Shown: positions 1 to 9,262 of the stretch, one piece after another
Layout of the letters: each line of letters opens with the position of its first letter
Numbering within the stretch: the stretch's first letter is position 1
Translations under genes and position numbers: made by a program
The notes under the pieces: generated by a model
Database searches by the model: none
The model's input: the letters and a program-made list of their open reading frames with translations, nothing else
What the model was told of the DNA's origin: nothing
Source of the DNA: Chitinivibrionales bacterium
GTDB lineage: Bacteria; Fibrobacterota; Chitinivibrionia; Chitinivibrionales; WJKA01
Assembly: GCA_014728295.1 (NCBI GenBank)
Contig: WJLW01000002.1
Coordinates: 24,471 to 88,470, forward strand
DNA length: 64,000 nucleotides
Direction: 5' to 3'

Positions 1-815
1 TCAGTATCTACAGCCGCGGCGAAATTTATTTAATCGGCGATTTCAATGTCGGCTATAATGCCAGGGCCCACGGCGTCTGGGATGCCGATCTGGAAGAACT
101 CAGAGACGACAGCCCGCGTTGGACCAACGGCAGGATCAAAGGCGCCAAGGTCGTAGCCGACAGCAATCGCATCTGGTTTCTCAGTGCCAAATATGCCTGT
201 ACCCGGGCTGGATTCGGCGTAAATTCGCGGGAAGGCTCCCGAGACGGCTACCGGGGCCGAACCGGGCATCCCGCTAAACACACGGCGACTAACGGCAGGG
301 AAGACGGCGTAGTTGGCGTCTACGTGGGTACCTTTGTTTTCGGAGCACCTCAAATCAACGAGGCATTTTATACCTTCTCGAACTCGCATGCACAGGCGCT
401 TGATTTCAGTCCGCCAATACTGGAACATGCTGACGGGTCTGAGCATGGCCCCTATTACAAGATATACGGACTGACCATGATGCTGCAAAATGGCCGTGTT
501 GAGGGAGACTGGAACGAAGCCAAAAGCGACTATGACAGCTATACCGATCCCAACGGCTACTGGGGCAAATTGCGCAGCGATCCAAACGATGCGTTTACGA
601 TGGGAGCAATTACGCAGAAACGTAGCGAAATCTACTGGGGAAATTTTGGCGACGGCTGGCCGCCGCGCCCCGGCTACATTGCGCCGCGCTATGGCGGTTT
701 TTCGTATTCTGCCCTGCAGATCGAATGCGGCGGGGTCAATCGCCCGATCGCTCCGGGAGACGGCAGCAGTGCGAAACAAATCGATAAGGAATCGATTGCG
801 GTTTACTTCCGGTAA
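1..815 (+). CDS. Secreted hypothetical protein, C-terminal part
   Basis: The reading frame is open from base 3 to a TAA at 813-815 without an internal stop, so this is the 3' part (about 270 codons) of a gene that begins before the window. The visible part is rich in Gly, Tyr, Trp, Asn and Asp with short aromatic motifs such as GEIYLIGDFNVGYN near the edge and GYIAPRYGGFSYSALQIECGG close to the end, which suggests a beta-rich extracellular or pilus-like protein. I do not recognise a family. Its stop codon lies within a few bases of the point where homology of the opposite-strand GH3 fragment ends, so the 3' end may have been set by a recombination or assembly join. Confidence 0.6.
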   Translation, partial: SIYSRGEIYLIGDFNVGYNARAHGVWDADLEELRDDSPRWTNGRIKGAKVVADSNRIWFLSAKYACTRAGFGVNSREGSRDGYRGRTGHPAKHTATNGREDGVVGVYVGTFVFGAPQINEAFYTFSNSHAQALDFSPPILEHADGSEHGPYYKIYGLTMMLQNGRVEGDWNEAKSDYDSYTDPNGYWGKLRSDPNDAFTMGAITQKRSEIYWGNFGDGWPPRPGYIAPRYGGFSYSALQIECGGVNRPIAPGDGSSAKQIDKESIAVYFR

Positions 816-1094
816 ATACTGTCCCACCCCGTTTTCGCAATCCACCGCGATGAGTGCCGGCGTCTTTGCTGTGGACTGGATGGCGCCGCTGGTGAGTCCG
901 CAAATATCGCTATATGGCTGATTGGGCAGAAACATTCCGCCGAATGGTATCTTCTGCTGCACGTCAAGCCAGTCCTGCGGTGAGCGGCTGCGATCTTCGG
1001 GGCAGAGTAGCTGGGCAATGCATACGTCAAGGGCAAGCGAGGATAACGTCGATTCGATCCAGGTGTGCAGGTTGCGGGTAAGATGCAGGGTCAT
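816..1094 (-). pseudogene. GH3 glycosidase, N-terminal fragment
   Basis: About 92 residues from ATG 1094 match the start of a family 3 glycoside hydrolase: the block IAQLLCPEDRS, then KIPFGGMFLP, then PALIAVDCENGVGQ, which corresponds to the first strands of the GH3 TIM barrel (family members typically exceed 500 residues). Homology stops near base 818-821. Beyond that the frame stays open only because it is antisense to the opposite gene. No catalytic Asp region is present, so the product would be inactive. It sits 76 bp behind the ThuA-like gene on the same strand and was probably its operon partner. A contig misjoin is an alternative explanation for the truncation. Confidence 0.65.
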
Positions 1095-1170
1095 GGGAAC
1101 AACCGCGGGGGTACGGGATGGATACGATACTCATGTGCAGAGAAAAAACACGTTGGCGAATGCAGGACTG

Positions 1171-1848
1171 CTATTCAGTCTTGGTTCCGGCTTGTGCAGT
1201 ACTTTTCGTTGCTGTACACCACGCAAGCATGCGCAACAAAATCGTTTGCCAGATTTCATTGTTCCACACCGCCGGAAAGTGTCCCGGAGACAGATAGGCG
1301 ACGTGTCCGCTACCTTCCTGTCGTGACCACGCCATGGGGTGCACCTCGTCTTTGTAAAGTGCTCCCAGGCAGATTTCGACATCGGTATTGCTGTTATGCA
1401 GATAGAATTCATCGGCAACAGCAAAAGGCGCAATCCCTTTTGTAAATTGATTGCGCGTATGGAAAGGGTACAGCGTAAACTCGAAGGGTTTTGGATGTTT
1501 TTCAAATCGTCCGCCAATCAGCTCCCGATAGGAGCGGTTTTCTTTGGCGCTTATCGATGCCCCATGCACACCCAGTAGTCCTTTGCCGTTGCGGACCCAT
1601 TGACGCAACGCTTTTGTTTGGCCCGGCTTCAAGTCTTTGCCGTGCCGTTTGCCGTCAAATGTATTTCCCAGAGAAGTATACAACAGCACCGCGTCAATCG
1701 AGCTGTTGTGCAATTCAGCAAAGCAGGTATGATCTCTGGTTGCTTCGAGATTATAGCCTTCATTGCGCAAAATCGGGCTAAGCGTCGCTTCGAATTCGTC
1801 AAAATCGTGCCAGGCGCCGCCCAAAACCAGCAATATATTATTGGCCAT
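1171..1848 (-). CDS. ThuA-like domain protein
   Basis: A 225-residue protein of the ThuA (trehalose-utilisation) family, a class I glutamine-amidotransferase-like fold often found with sugar oxidoreductases and glycosidases. Visible features are an N-terminal strand with LLVLGGAWHD, the GLLGVHGAS block near residue 92, HPKPFEFTLYPF and the late GSGHVAYLSPGHF. The start is backed by a strong AAGGAGG ribosome site about 9 bases upstream. It follows the SDR gene after 114 bp and precedes the truncated GH3 gene, so a role in sugar catabolism is likely. The biochemical activity of ThuA proteins is poorly defined and no precise substrate can be given. Confidence 0.85.
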   Translation of the reverse strand: MANNILLVLGGAWHDFDEFEATLSPILRNEGYNLEATRDHTCFAELHNSSIDAVLLYTSLGNTFDGKRHGKDLKPGQTKALRQWVRNGKGLLGVHGASISAKENRSYRELIGGRFEKHPKPFEFTLYPFHTRNQFTKGIAPFAVADEFYLHNSNTDVEICLGALYKDEVHPMAWSRQEGSGHVAYLSPGHFPAVWNNEIWQTILLRMLAWCTATKSTAQAGTKTE

Positions 1849-1962
1849 AAGTCAATATCCTCCTTGAAAAATTAGTGTGCCAGCATGTGGAGACGACGGC
1901 GTGGTGCGCATTTGATTTTCAGCACGCAGTGCGGTGAGTGGTGAGTGCAACAACCCGGCCCC

Positions 1963-2697
1963 TCACCATCTCATCGGCTTGCCGTCAAGCTCAAAAAACT
2001 GCGGTATATCATTGTCAGCGAACCCTGTTATTGGCGCATATAACCGATTGGCCGACTCCTGCGGCGACAATCCGGCAACAGCAGAGCCCATTCCGGTTCG
2101 CATGCCCCCGGGATGTGCCGAATAGACCCTGAATCCTTCCGCCCCGAGATAGTTTTGAAGCAACCTGGTTTGTATATTGAGGGCTGCTTTCGACATACTG
2201 TAGCCGAACCATGATTTCCGCCTGCAATCGATAATACTGCCGGCCTCGGACGATAAATTCACGATCCGCTTGTATGCTCCTTTTCGCAGAAGGCCGACAC
2301 ACTGTTGCGTAACTCTGAGCGGCCCGACCGCGTTGACGTTCAGGACCTGTTGAACGACATCGAAATCAAGCTTTTCGAGTGGTATGCCGCAGTCGGGATT
2401 AATGCCGGCATTGTTAATGAGCAGGTCCAGCGAAGGCGTATGCGCCATAATTTCGCTGCGCGCGGCTTTGATTGATTCCAGGTCGGTAATATCCAGAAAG
2501 ACCGGGATAAGATGCGGGTTGTCCATGTGCGTAACCGGTGAATCAGTCTGAATCCATCCAGCGAACACGATCCAGTTTTCGGCAAGGAAAGTATGAACAA
2601 ACGCCAGACCCAGCCCGCTGTCGGTGCCGGTAATCAACACTGTTCCCCGCTTGCCCGATGGTGAATGAGCTGTTGGCGGCATCGTAGCTGGTATCAT
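1963..2697 (-). CDS. Short-chain dehydrogenase/reductase
   Basis: A classical SDR of 244 residues using NAD(P)(H). It shows the Rossmann TGxxxGLG motif (VLITGTDSGLGLAF), the NNAG motif, a catalytic Ser in IVNLSSEAG and the YSMSK catalytic Tyr/Lys pair. A longer frame reaches 2766, but I chose ATG 2697. This start overlaps the upstream stop as ATGA and has a GAAGGAAG ribosome site about 10 bases before it, while the longer version would extend 73 bases into the upstream gene. Translational coupling to the aldo/keto reductase suggests the two oxidoreductases act on the same substrate, probably a sugar or polyol. Substrate unknown. Confidence 0.88.
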   Translation of the reverse strand: MIPATMPPTAHSPSGKRGTVLITGTDSGLGLAFVHTFLAENWIVFAGWIQTDSPVTHMDNPHLIPVFLDITDLESIKAARSEIMAHTPSLDLLINNAGINPDCGIPLEKLDFDVVQQVLNVNAVGPLRVTQQCVGLLRKGAYKRIVNLSSEAGSIIDCRRKSWFGYSMSKAALNIQTRLLQNYLGAEGFRVYSAHPGGMRTGMGSAVAGLSPQESANRLYAPITGFADNDIPQFFELDGKPMRW

Positions 2698-3623
2698 CGA
2701 AGCGGGCTTCCTTCTATTGAATCCCATAATATCGTGCATCCCGACGAATCGAGTCTTCTTTTGCATTCAGTGTAAAGCTCTTCTGATAGCGGCCCCCTCA
2801 TTGCTGCGTCGACATTTGCTTTGAGGTGGTCGGTATTTGTCGTGCCGACAATCACGGTTTGCACGCCGGGATGGGTGAGCGCAAACCGAAGGAGGAAAGC
2901 GGACGGCGTTTCGCCTGCATCGAGCAGCTCTGCGAGTTTGGACCGTTTAAAATAGGCCCATTTTTGGTTACTGCTGCGACCGGCATCCCCCTGGGCAACG
3001 CCCCCGCGGATTATGGTACCCCGGCCCCGGGCGGCCACCTGGGCAATAATCCGCTCCTCATTACGCTCCAGCCCGGAATAGGCCATCTGGAAGGTTTCCA
3101 GTAATTCCCATTCGATAAACGTTTTAATAAAGGGCATCGTCGTGCTAATGGCGGCGTGGCGGATTTTTCCCTGTGCTTTCACATCATTAATCACGGTTAC
3201 AATCATATCTTTGGAGATTTTATCGGGCTTGGGATTATGCAGTTGCCAGATGTCGATGTGGTCGGTTTTCAGCAGCTTAAGGCTGTTGTCGATATTGTCC
3301 CGAAGAGTGCGCTCTGTGAAATCATGCTTGACATGCCATTCGCCGCCAGCATGGCGGGCTATCGCGCCGCCGCACTTTGTGGCAAGAATATAGTCACTGC
3401 GGCGATGGGCCAGGCATTTGCCGATCGTCTCTTCACTGATACCATAACAGGGAGCAGTATCGATAAAATTAATCCCGCTGTCGAGTACGCTGTTGAGTAG
3501 CCGCTCCGCCTGCTGCTGATCGATCACGCGTCCATTCCACACTCCGGGTCCGCGCAGCTCCATTGCCCCGTAGCCCAGAACCGAAACTGCCATGCCCGTG
3601 TTTCCAAGATGTGCCTGTTTCAT
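2694..3623 (-). CDS. Aldo/keto reductase
   Basis: A 309-residue NADPH-type aldo/keto reductase with a complete (alpha/beta)8 barrel. The catalytic tetrad can be read: Asp in FIDTAPCYG, Tyr in the same block, Lys in ILATKCGG and His in DIWQLHNP. A C-terminal cofactor-binding segment is present (VIVGTTNTDHLKAN). It is the first gene of a two-gene unit with the SDR, overlapping by ATGA. A sigma-70 type promoter lies about 50 bases upstream. The substrate cannot be read from sequence. Confidence 0.88.
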   Translation of the reverse strand: MKQAHLGNTGMAVSVLGYGAMELRGPGVWNGRVIDQQQAERLLNSVLDSGINFIDTAPCYGISEETIGKCLAHRRSDYILATKCGGAIARHAGGEWHVKHDFTERTLRDNIDNSLKLLKTDHIDIWQLHNPKPDKISKDMIVTVINDVKAQGKIRHAAISTTMPFIKTFIEWELLETFQMAYSGLERNEERIIAQVAARGRGTIIRGGVAQGDAGRSSNQKWAYFKRSKLAELLDAGETPSAFLLRFALTHPGVQTVIVGTTNTDHLKANVDAAMRGPLSEELYTECKRRLDSSGCTILWDSIEGSPLR

Positions 3624-3679
3624 ATAAGCTGATTCTGGTTTTGCAAAGGTTTACTCCAGAAAAGTACCGGTTGCACAAG

Positions 3680-3708
3680 AAAATAGAAACATAGTGCCGG
3701 GTTGTCAA
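3680..3708 (-). promoter_or_regulatory. Sigma-70 type promoter for the AKR-SDR unit
   Basis: On the minus strand a perfect -35 box TTGACA (3703-3708) is separated by 17 bases from a -10 box TATTTT (3680-3685). The expected start is near 3673, giving a leader of roughly 50 bases before the ATG at 3623. Confidence 0.6.
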
Positions 3709-3799
3709 AGCAAATATGATTCGCACTCACAAATATCCCGAATAAGATTTATAGATATGCATGCAATAGGTCTTTGAGCACGAGTGGCGATTGCGGCCA

Positions 3800-4219
3800 T
3801 CATTGACTGGTGGTCTTTTTATTTGCGTCGGGGGCTTGTTTGAATGACTCGTTGCGGTTTTTTCTGGCATCGACAAACGAACGTATCGAGAGAATGGCAA
3901 AGAGTAGGCAGATTGCGGTCATGAGGGAGATGAGCACTGCGGAAGGTCCCAACCACTGCAGCTTGCCGGCGATTGCGGCTGGTACCAGGCGCCCCAGTCC
4001 CGTCAGCGCGCCCAGCCCGGCAAAAAGTACGGCTATGTGCATGCCGACCATGTTATTCCTGATGGCAACCAGGCCCCCGCACAGCATGAGTGAACCGACC
4101 AGCGCCGGAACCAGCGCGGTCGCGGATTGTTTGTCCGCACCAATCCATTGCCAGCCGAAATAGCCGATGAGGCCGAGCAGTATGAGCAGAGCGGAAGACA
4201 GGTAGGTGAGTGGTTTCAT
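3800..4219 (-). CDS. Small integral membrane protein
   Basis: A 139-residue protein with four predicted hydrophobic segments: about residues 7-22, 36-55, 60-85 and 93-115 from ATG 4219. It ends in a basic and polar cytoplasmic tail (RKNRNESFKQ onwards). The frame extends upstream to 4303, but the first 28 residues are polar and unrelated to a membrane protein, so MKPLTYLSSALL at 4219 is the better start. Gly- and Ala-rich helices resemble TMEM14-like or DoxX-like small membrane proteins, but I cannot assign a family. It is divergent from msrAB. Confidence 0.7.
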   Translation of the reverse strand: MKPLTYLSSALLILLGLIGYFGWQWIGADKQSATALVPALVGSLMLCGGLVAIRNNMVGMHIAVLFAGLGALTGLGRLVPAAIAGKLQWLGPSAVLISLMTAICLLFAILSIRSFVDARKNRNESFKQAPDANKKTTSQ

Positions 4220-4371
4220 GGTTGTTCCCGTTTGCAAAGTGGAGCAGTTTTGTGCCAGGTTGCTGCGATACCTGGGTTTACTCCCACAATATACGTCAGG
4301 CAAATGGGAGGTGAATCAGGGACGGTCCCGTTGAAATGTGAGTGCGTATTCAATCGGCTCAAAACTGAGTC

Positions 4372-4418
4372 CGTAGAAGTAAGCTGGCATTTGCAAGCGC
4401 AAATACAACTTTTCTACG
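4372..4418. repeat. Nested inverted repeat / hairpin
   Basis: The outer arms CGTAGAA (4372-4378) and TTCTACG (4412-4418) enclose a second perfect stem, ATTTGC (4389-4394) and GCAAAT (4399-4404), with a four-base loop. It has no T-run on either side, so it is not an obvious terminator. It lies 22 bases upstream of the sigma-54-like element and could be a protein-binding site or an RNA hairpin. Confidence 0.5.
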
Positions 4419-4439
4419 TCCGTTTGCCAGATGATGTAA

Positions 4440-4455
4440 GGGCACGGCATTTGCT
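4440..4455 (+). promoter_or_regulatory. Sigma-54 (-24/-12) promoter candidate for msrAB
   Basis: The 16 bases GGGCACGGCATTTGCT match the consensus TGGCACGNNNNTTGCW at every constrained position except the first. The invariant GG and GC are correctly spaced by ten bases. The predicted start is near 4466, about 130 bases upstream of the msrAB ATG. Confidence 0.55.
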
Positions 4456-4597
4456 GCGACTATCTTTTGTAAGAATTGTCATAGCGCATTCGACTCAGTA
4501 ACACTGAGCGAGTCGGATAGAGGTTCGGGCTCAAGCAATCGTTTCAGTCGTGGACAAGCAGGAATTATCGGTGGATTTCTGACGGAAAGGATGCACT

Positions 4598-5689
4598 ATG
4601 AAAAAAGTAACGTTACTTGCAGGCGCATGCCTGATACTTCTAAACTCATGCGAAGATGCGGAGACGGCCATGAATGCTAATGAACGCAAATCCAGCGAAT
4701 CGGTAGTTCCCAATGATACCGCCATTGTTGCCGGAGGCTGCTTCTGGTGTATGGAGCCGCCCTTCGAAAAACTCGACGGTGTCGAGTCAGTTGTGTCCGG
4801 TTATACAGGCGGACCGGAAAAGGACCCCACCTACTCCCAGGTTTCATCCGGGGCAACCGGTCATGTCGAAGCGGTACGGATTTCCTATGATTCATCGAAA
4901 GTTTCGTATCGCAAGATTCTCGATGTCTTTTGGCGCAGTATCGATCCAACCGATCCCGGAGGTCAGTTTGCCGATCGCGGTTCGCAATATGAAACGGCGA
5001 TTTTCTATCTTGACGATGAACAGAAAGCAATCGCCGAGCAGTCAAAAGCCGATCTCGAACAGAGCGGTAAATTTAACAAACCCATTGCAACCGAAATTAT
5101 GCCGGGCGGTGAATTTTATCCTGCAGAAGAGTATCATCAGGATTATTACCTGAAAAATTCGACGCACTACAAAGCGTATCGCAAAGGATCCGGCAGGGAA
5201 GGATATCTTGACAGTGTCTGGGCTCAGGATACCGTAATTGGCAGTGCCGGCAAGTATGCCTGTAATCGCGCCGACAGTGATATCAAATCATCGCTTTCGC
5301 CACTGCAGTATCGCGTAACGCAGCAGGATGGCACCGAGCCGCCCTTTGATAACAAATACTGGGATAACAAAAAAGAGGGCATCTACGTTGACATCGTGTC
5401 GGGTGAGCCGTTGTTCAGTTCGACGCACAAGTACACATCCGGCACCGGCTGGCCGAGTTTTTACCAGCCGCTGGTGGATGAAAATGTGGTCGAAAAGACC
5501 GATGCAAGCCACGGTATGGTTCGTACCGAAGTCCGCAGCAATTGCGGCGATTCTCATCTTGGCCATGTATTTACGGATGGTCCCCAGCCTACCGGCATGC
5601 GCTACTGCATCAATTCGGCAGCTCTGCGCTTTATCCCGAAAGAAGATCTCGAGAAGGAAGGCTACGGCCAATTTACGGATCTTTTCTGA
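4598..5689 (+). CDS. msrAB: MsrA-MsrB fusion, methionine sulfoxide reductase lipoprotein
   Basis: A 363-residue bifunctional enzyme that repairs both S- and R-methionine sulfoxide. An N-terminal lipoprotein signal ends in LLNSC with the lipid cysteine at residue 18, placing the enzyme in the periplasm or on a membrane surface. The MsrA domain (about 40-200) has the catalytic GCFWC motif, with Cys48 as nucleophile. The MsrB domain (about 230-363) has [17 protein letters not shown] and the catalytic Cys337 in [11 protein letters not shown]. The CxxC zinc pairs found in many MsrB proteins are absent. The start has AAAGGA about 8 bases upstream. Secreted MsrAB fusions protect envelope proteins from oxidants, and the upstream element suggests sigma-54 control. 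Confidence 0.95.
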   Translation: MKKVTLLAGACLILLNSCEDAETAMNANERKSSESVVPNDTAIVAGGCFWCMEPPFEKLDGVESVVSGYTGGPEKDPTYSQVSSGATGHVEAVRISYDSSKVSYRKILDVFWRSIDPTDPGGQFADRGSQYETAIFYLDDEQKAIAEQSKADLEQSGKFNKPIATEIMPGGEFYPAEEYHQDYYLKNSTHYKAYRKGSGREGYLDSVWAQDTVIGSAGKYACNRADSDIKSSLSPLQYRVTQQDGTEPPFDNKYWDNKKEGIYVDIVSGEPLFSSTHKYTSGTGWPSFYQPLVDENVVEKTDASHGMVRTEVRSNCGDSHLGHVFTDGPQPTGMRYCINSAALRFIPKEDLEKEGYGQFTDLF

Positions 5690-5952
5690 AAATGCCGGTA
5701 TACTTTGCAGCAGTGTGGACTGTAAACCAACATTATTCCAAAAAAAATAGCCATTGCCCACAGCACATTTGTTCAGAATCACGTACAGGCAGGTGCAGGA
5801 ATATAGGCTGCCGGCGCGACGTTCGCCATGATACATACCGTATAGGATTCAAACGCGGATTTTTTGACGGAGGGATATATACTGTACGGGGGCCCAATCT
5901 GGTATGCATGGATTGCGAATACACGCAACCGTTCATACCACCGACGTAGTAT

Positions 5953-8900
5953 TTAGTTCAGCACATTGAACAAAACAGCGTCGATAATGACACCGTTGGA
6001 TTTAGCGACCGCCAGATAAGGGCCGGACGAATTTAAATTGGAAGCATGTGTTTGCAGCGGCAGGCTATAGTTTCTGTGGCCTACGTTTGCAAAATGAACA
6101 ATACGCCCATGCACATCGTAAATGGCGATGCTTTTGCGACGTTCCTCTGTTCCGGGAATGCAGAAGCGAACATGTCCGGCCGAACAAAACACGCTCAAGC
6201 GGGCGGGAGCTGCCTGCAGCACGGCCTTGCTGCCTCGCTCGATGGGCATCGCAATGGCGTCGCCGCTGTCACCCAGAAAGGCTATGTTGTCAAGTGCGAT
6301 TATACCTGATCCCTCTTTGGCAACGCGCAATTCCAGTTTGTAAATGTTGCAGGTTTCCAGCGGCCCGGCTTTTACCCCCCAGCCATATTGGTTGAACTCT
6401 TCCCAGGCTGCAGTGACCGTCCTCCATTCGCCGGAGTTTTCCAGCGGAATGTTGTATTCATCATAGTCGGTTACCCGGGTGCTCATGGCATGCAGAAAAA
6501 ATCTGCCGGCAGAATTGGAATTGCTGGTTTTGTACCGAAAGGTGATTCCGGTAATGTGCTTGTCATTTTCACACATAAAGCCGGAGTCGAACGGCAGGGT
6601 TATCATACCAAAGTTATCATAGCCCAACGTAGCATTGGTTTTGATGTCAAAATCCGCCTGCAAAAAAGCATTACCCGATGAATCGACGGGCAAATCTAGT
6701 TGCATGCTTGAACCGTTTGACCCATGCGCATGTTTGCTCCAGGCAGCATTGCCGGGCAATGCACATTGCAGGTTGCCGTCTTCAAAATTGTCAATGAGCA
6801 CAACCGGTCTGAGTTCTCCTTTGACTTCGAAAGCAATGCTGTCAACCGACCGGGATGTCGCATCGATCAATTTAACATAGGCCATATGCTTACCGCGGTT
6901 GAGATGCTGCACAGCAATCCCGACGGCAAATGCTTCGCGTGGACCGTCAATTGCTCCGTCGAGCGGGGGAACAACGGCGCCGTGGGCCGACGAATCGATG
7001 CTGATGAGCAACGAACAGGATTGCGCTGCGGCTGTGCGTGCTGTTGCGCAAATGTGCAGCGTATCCGATGTTTGTAATATGGTGCGATGGGCGGTGAGGT
7101 TTAACAGTGACGAAGAGACGGGTGCGGCGTCATTGCTGAAGGCAACAACATTCACCGAGACAGGCGGCAGGGCAAGTGCCAGCCATGGGGCGCTTGTACG
7201 GGTTTGCGAAGACGGGCCGCAGTTGGGCATTGCCCAGGCGTTTTCATCCGTTCCATTCCACCTAAACTCCCGTTCGCTCCAGGAGTAAAAATGAGCCGTG
7301 CTAAAGCTGTTGTTTGCTGTTTGCAGATTGATGTCGAGCGTGTCAAGCGTCATGTTGAGGAGCAGTATGCGAGCCCCGCCGGCCGACGTAACGGCATAGG
7401 CACGGATGCCGTCATTACGAGCATATTCGCCGGGAATGAATTGCTGCGCCTTAGACGGCTGCAGCCAGAGCGATCCGGCTATCCAGGTTGCCCAGTATAT
7501 CGCTGACGGCGGTTTGGTGTACGATGTGTGCAAAAGCTCGCCACTGCGGTTGAACAGGCTCAGGCTGCCGTGGGTTCCGTCGGGACCGGTACCGCCCCCT
7601 TCATACGAATCCCAGACAACACTCATTGCGCGATGGGTGAATTTTTCGACCATCCCCCCGTACATATTGGCCAGAGATGCGCCGTTTATGGTGGTTTGCA
7701 ACATGCTGCTCATGGCAACCGACGAATTGTATTCGCTCATGAATACCAGCGTGCTCTCCGGCTTGACCAGGTTCTGGGTGATCATTTCAAGCAACATGTC
7801 GCTTTTGAGGTACACATAATCAGATTTGCGCAGCATGGTTTGTGCGGATGGGGCCTTGTCGTACCAGTACGGGTAGCAATGAAAGTCGATTCCGTCAACA
7901 TAGACGACGCCGTCCTCCTTTTCATGTGCTCCGACATATTCGATGAAGGTCTGCATCCAGCTCTTATCGTTGAAATCCCCGCTGCCTTCGGTGTCAAAAT
8001 CGGCGCTGGCCGATACCGGCCCGAATACTTTGATGGTGGGATCGACGGCCTTCATCGCCTTGACGAATTTGAGATATTTCTGCGCATACATCGTGGCGCT
8101 AACCGGACCACCCTCTTCCCAGTCTCCGTTCATTTCATTGCCGACCTGCCAGTAGCGAATGTTGTAGCCTTTGACCTTATTGGCGTAATGCACCCAGCGG
8201 GCCGCTTCTTCAGGCGTGCCGGTGCTGTAGTTGACGCATATCACCGGTTGTGTTGTGTAGGGGAAGCTCTGTACATAGTGCATAAAACTCTCAAAGTCCC
8301 AGTCCACCCAGCCACTTGACCAATCCTCACGAAGCAGATTTCCGTGATGCATGCCTAGTGCCCGTACTTGTGTCTGCCCGGAGCTTCCATGTGAGTATGA
8401 TGCGCGGTTGCGGGTGATTTGGGCGCCCTTGTCGTAGAGATAAAGTTCCTTGACCTGTACGCCTTTTCCCGAATGTGAAAATGAGTCGACGACTACCCGG
8501 TAGTAGCGGGCATTTACTGGTGAGGGCAGGGACGCGGAAAATTTCTTCTGCAAATTAGCGGTGACTTCTAAAAGCGGCTGCCACTGATTCCCGCGAATCT
8601 GATGGGGCTTGGGATAATTCGAATTGCCGTTCCACGCTTCGAGGGTGAAGCTCGCCCCGTAATAGTCGCCAAAGACAAGTACCAGCGAATCAACGGTTTT
8701 GGCGGAAGGAAATTCAAGGTAGAACCAAGCGGGTGATGCATCGATAAGCGGGTCGCTCCACCAGAAGGAAGACGTATCATCATCGAGTATCAGTGAGTAG
8801 CCCTGATAGCCGTAATGGTCTTTTGAAGTACCGCGATATTTACTTACGACAACAAAGCCGGGTTCGTACACGGCAGAATCGGGATGCCACGTTCCCGTTG

Positions 8901-9171
8901 AATCATACTCGCCCTTACCGTTCCAGTGATAGTCATTGGACATGCTGCCATTGGGAAATCGCAACAGGGAAAAGTTTGCTTGCGACAAACCATGCTTGAT
9001 GTCGGCATACAGGTCCCGGGAATTCCAGACGGGCAGGCACGTGCCCTGCATCTGGTCGTGATACACCGGGGAGCCGGATTGTGACAAGTCGTAGCTGACT
9101 GTTGTCGATCGCCGGGCAGCGGTCAATGGGAGCATGAGGCTTATGAGTATTGGAACCAGTTTCGTATTCAT
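5953..9171 (-). CDS. Secreted GH51/GH44-like glycosidase with inserted discoidin domain
   Basis: About 1072 residues from ATG 9171, where a signal peptide (MNTKLVPILISLMLPL) begins; the frame reaches 9273 but that extension lies inside the GH9 end and has no signal. It is a clan GH-A barrel. The first strand motif LLRFPNG is at about 69-75, an F5/8C (discoidin-like) beta domain sits at about 130-250, and the barrel resumes with CVNYSTGTPEEAARW (312-326). The likely acid/base is Glu346 in VGNEMNGDW and the likely nucleophile Glu480 in FMSEYNSS. A beta-sandwich resembling CBM11/CIA30 covers about 770-990, and a C-terminal sorting-like domain contains IAIYDVHGR. It is the last gene of the cellulose locus, 91 bp after GH9. 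Substrate is probably beta-glucan or arabinoxylan. Confidence 0.8.
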   Translation of the reverse strand: MNTKLVPILISLMLPLTAARRSTTVSYDLSQSGSPVYHDQMQGTCLPVWNSRDLYADIKHGLSQANFSLLRFPNGSMSNDYHWNGKGEYDSTGTWHPDSAVYEPGFVVVSKYRGTSKDHYGYQGYSLILDDDTSSFWWSDPLIDASPAWFYLEFPSAKTVDSLVLVFGDYYGASFTLEAWNGNSNYPKPHQIRGNQWQPLLEVTANLQKKFSASLPSPVNARYYRVVVDSFSHSGKGVQVKELYLYDKGAQITRNRASYSHGSSGQTQVRALGMHHGNLLREDWSSGWVDWDFESFMHYVQSFPYTTQPVICVNYSTGTPEEAARWVHYANKVKGYNIRYWQVGNEMNGDWEEGGPVSATMYAQKYLKFVKAMKAVDPTIKVFGPVSASADFDTEGSGDFNDKSWMQTFIEYVGAHEKEDGVVYVDGIDFHCYPYWYDKAPSAQTMLRKSDYVYLKSDMLLEMITQNLVKPESTLVFMSEYNSSVAMSSMLQTTINGASLANMYGGMVEKFTHRAMSVVWDSYEGGGTGPDGTHGSLSLFNRSGELLHTSYTKPPSAIYWATWIAGSLWLQPSKAQQFIPGEYARNDGIRAYAVTSAGGARILLLNMTLDTLDINLQTANNSFSTAHFYSWSEREFRWNGTDENAWAMPNCGPSSQTRTSAPWLALALPPVSVNVVAFSNDAAPVSSSLLNLTAHRTILQTSDTLHICATARTAAAQSCSLLISIDSSAHGAVVPPLDGAIDGPREAFAVGIAVQHLNRGKHMAYVKLIDATSRSVDSIAFEVKGELRPVVLIDNFEDGNLQCALPGNAAWSKHAHGSNGSSMQLDLPVDSSGNAFLQADFDIKTNATLGYDNFGMITLPFDSGFMCENDKHITGITFRYKTSNSNSAGRFFLHAMSTRVTDYDEYNIPLENSGEWRTVTAAWEEFNQYGWGVKAGPLETCNIYKLELRVAKEGSGIIALDNIAFLGDSGDAIAMPIERGSKAVLQAAPARLSVFCSAGHVRFCIPGTEERRKSIAIYDVHGRIVHFANVGHRNYSLPLQTHASNLNSSGPYLAVAKSNGVIIDAVLFNVLN

Positions 9172-9262
9172 GCAAAATGTCCTTTTGGGCAGGTAGATGA
9201 GCATTGCTTGCGGAAATATTTCACCGCCAGGTAATGAACAAGGGGCGCCTGAGACACACACC

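Larger units (their letters stand above)
4220..4597. other. Divergent intergenic region upstream of msrAB
   Basis: No gene is visible in this 378-base stretch. It holds the leaders of the two divergent genes, a nested inverted repeat (4372-4418) and a sigma-54-like promoter (4440-4455), both described separately. Confidence 0.6.

Noticed and set aside
30..815. Continuation of the minus-strand GH3 frame to base 30, which would give a 354-residue protein
   Set aside because: After residue 92 the sequence loses all GH3 similarity and is antisense to a well-supported plus-strand gene.
1860..1900. TGGCACAC half-site upstream of the ThuA gene as a sigma-54 promoter
   Set aside because: The -24 half is good, but the -12 position reads TTTT without the required GC.
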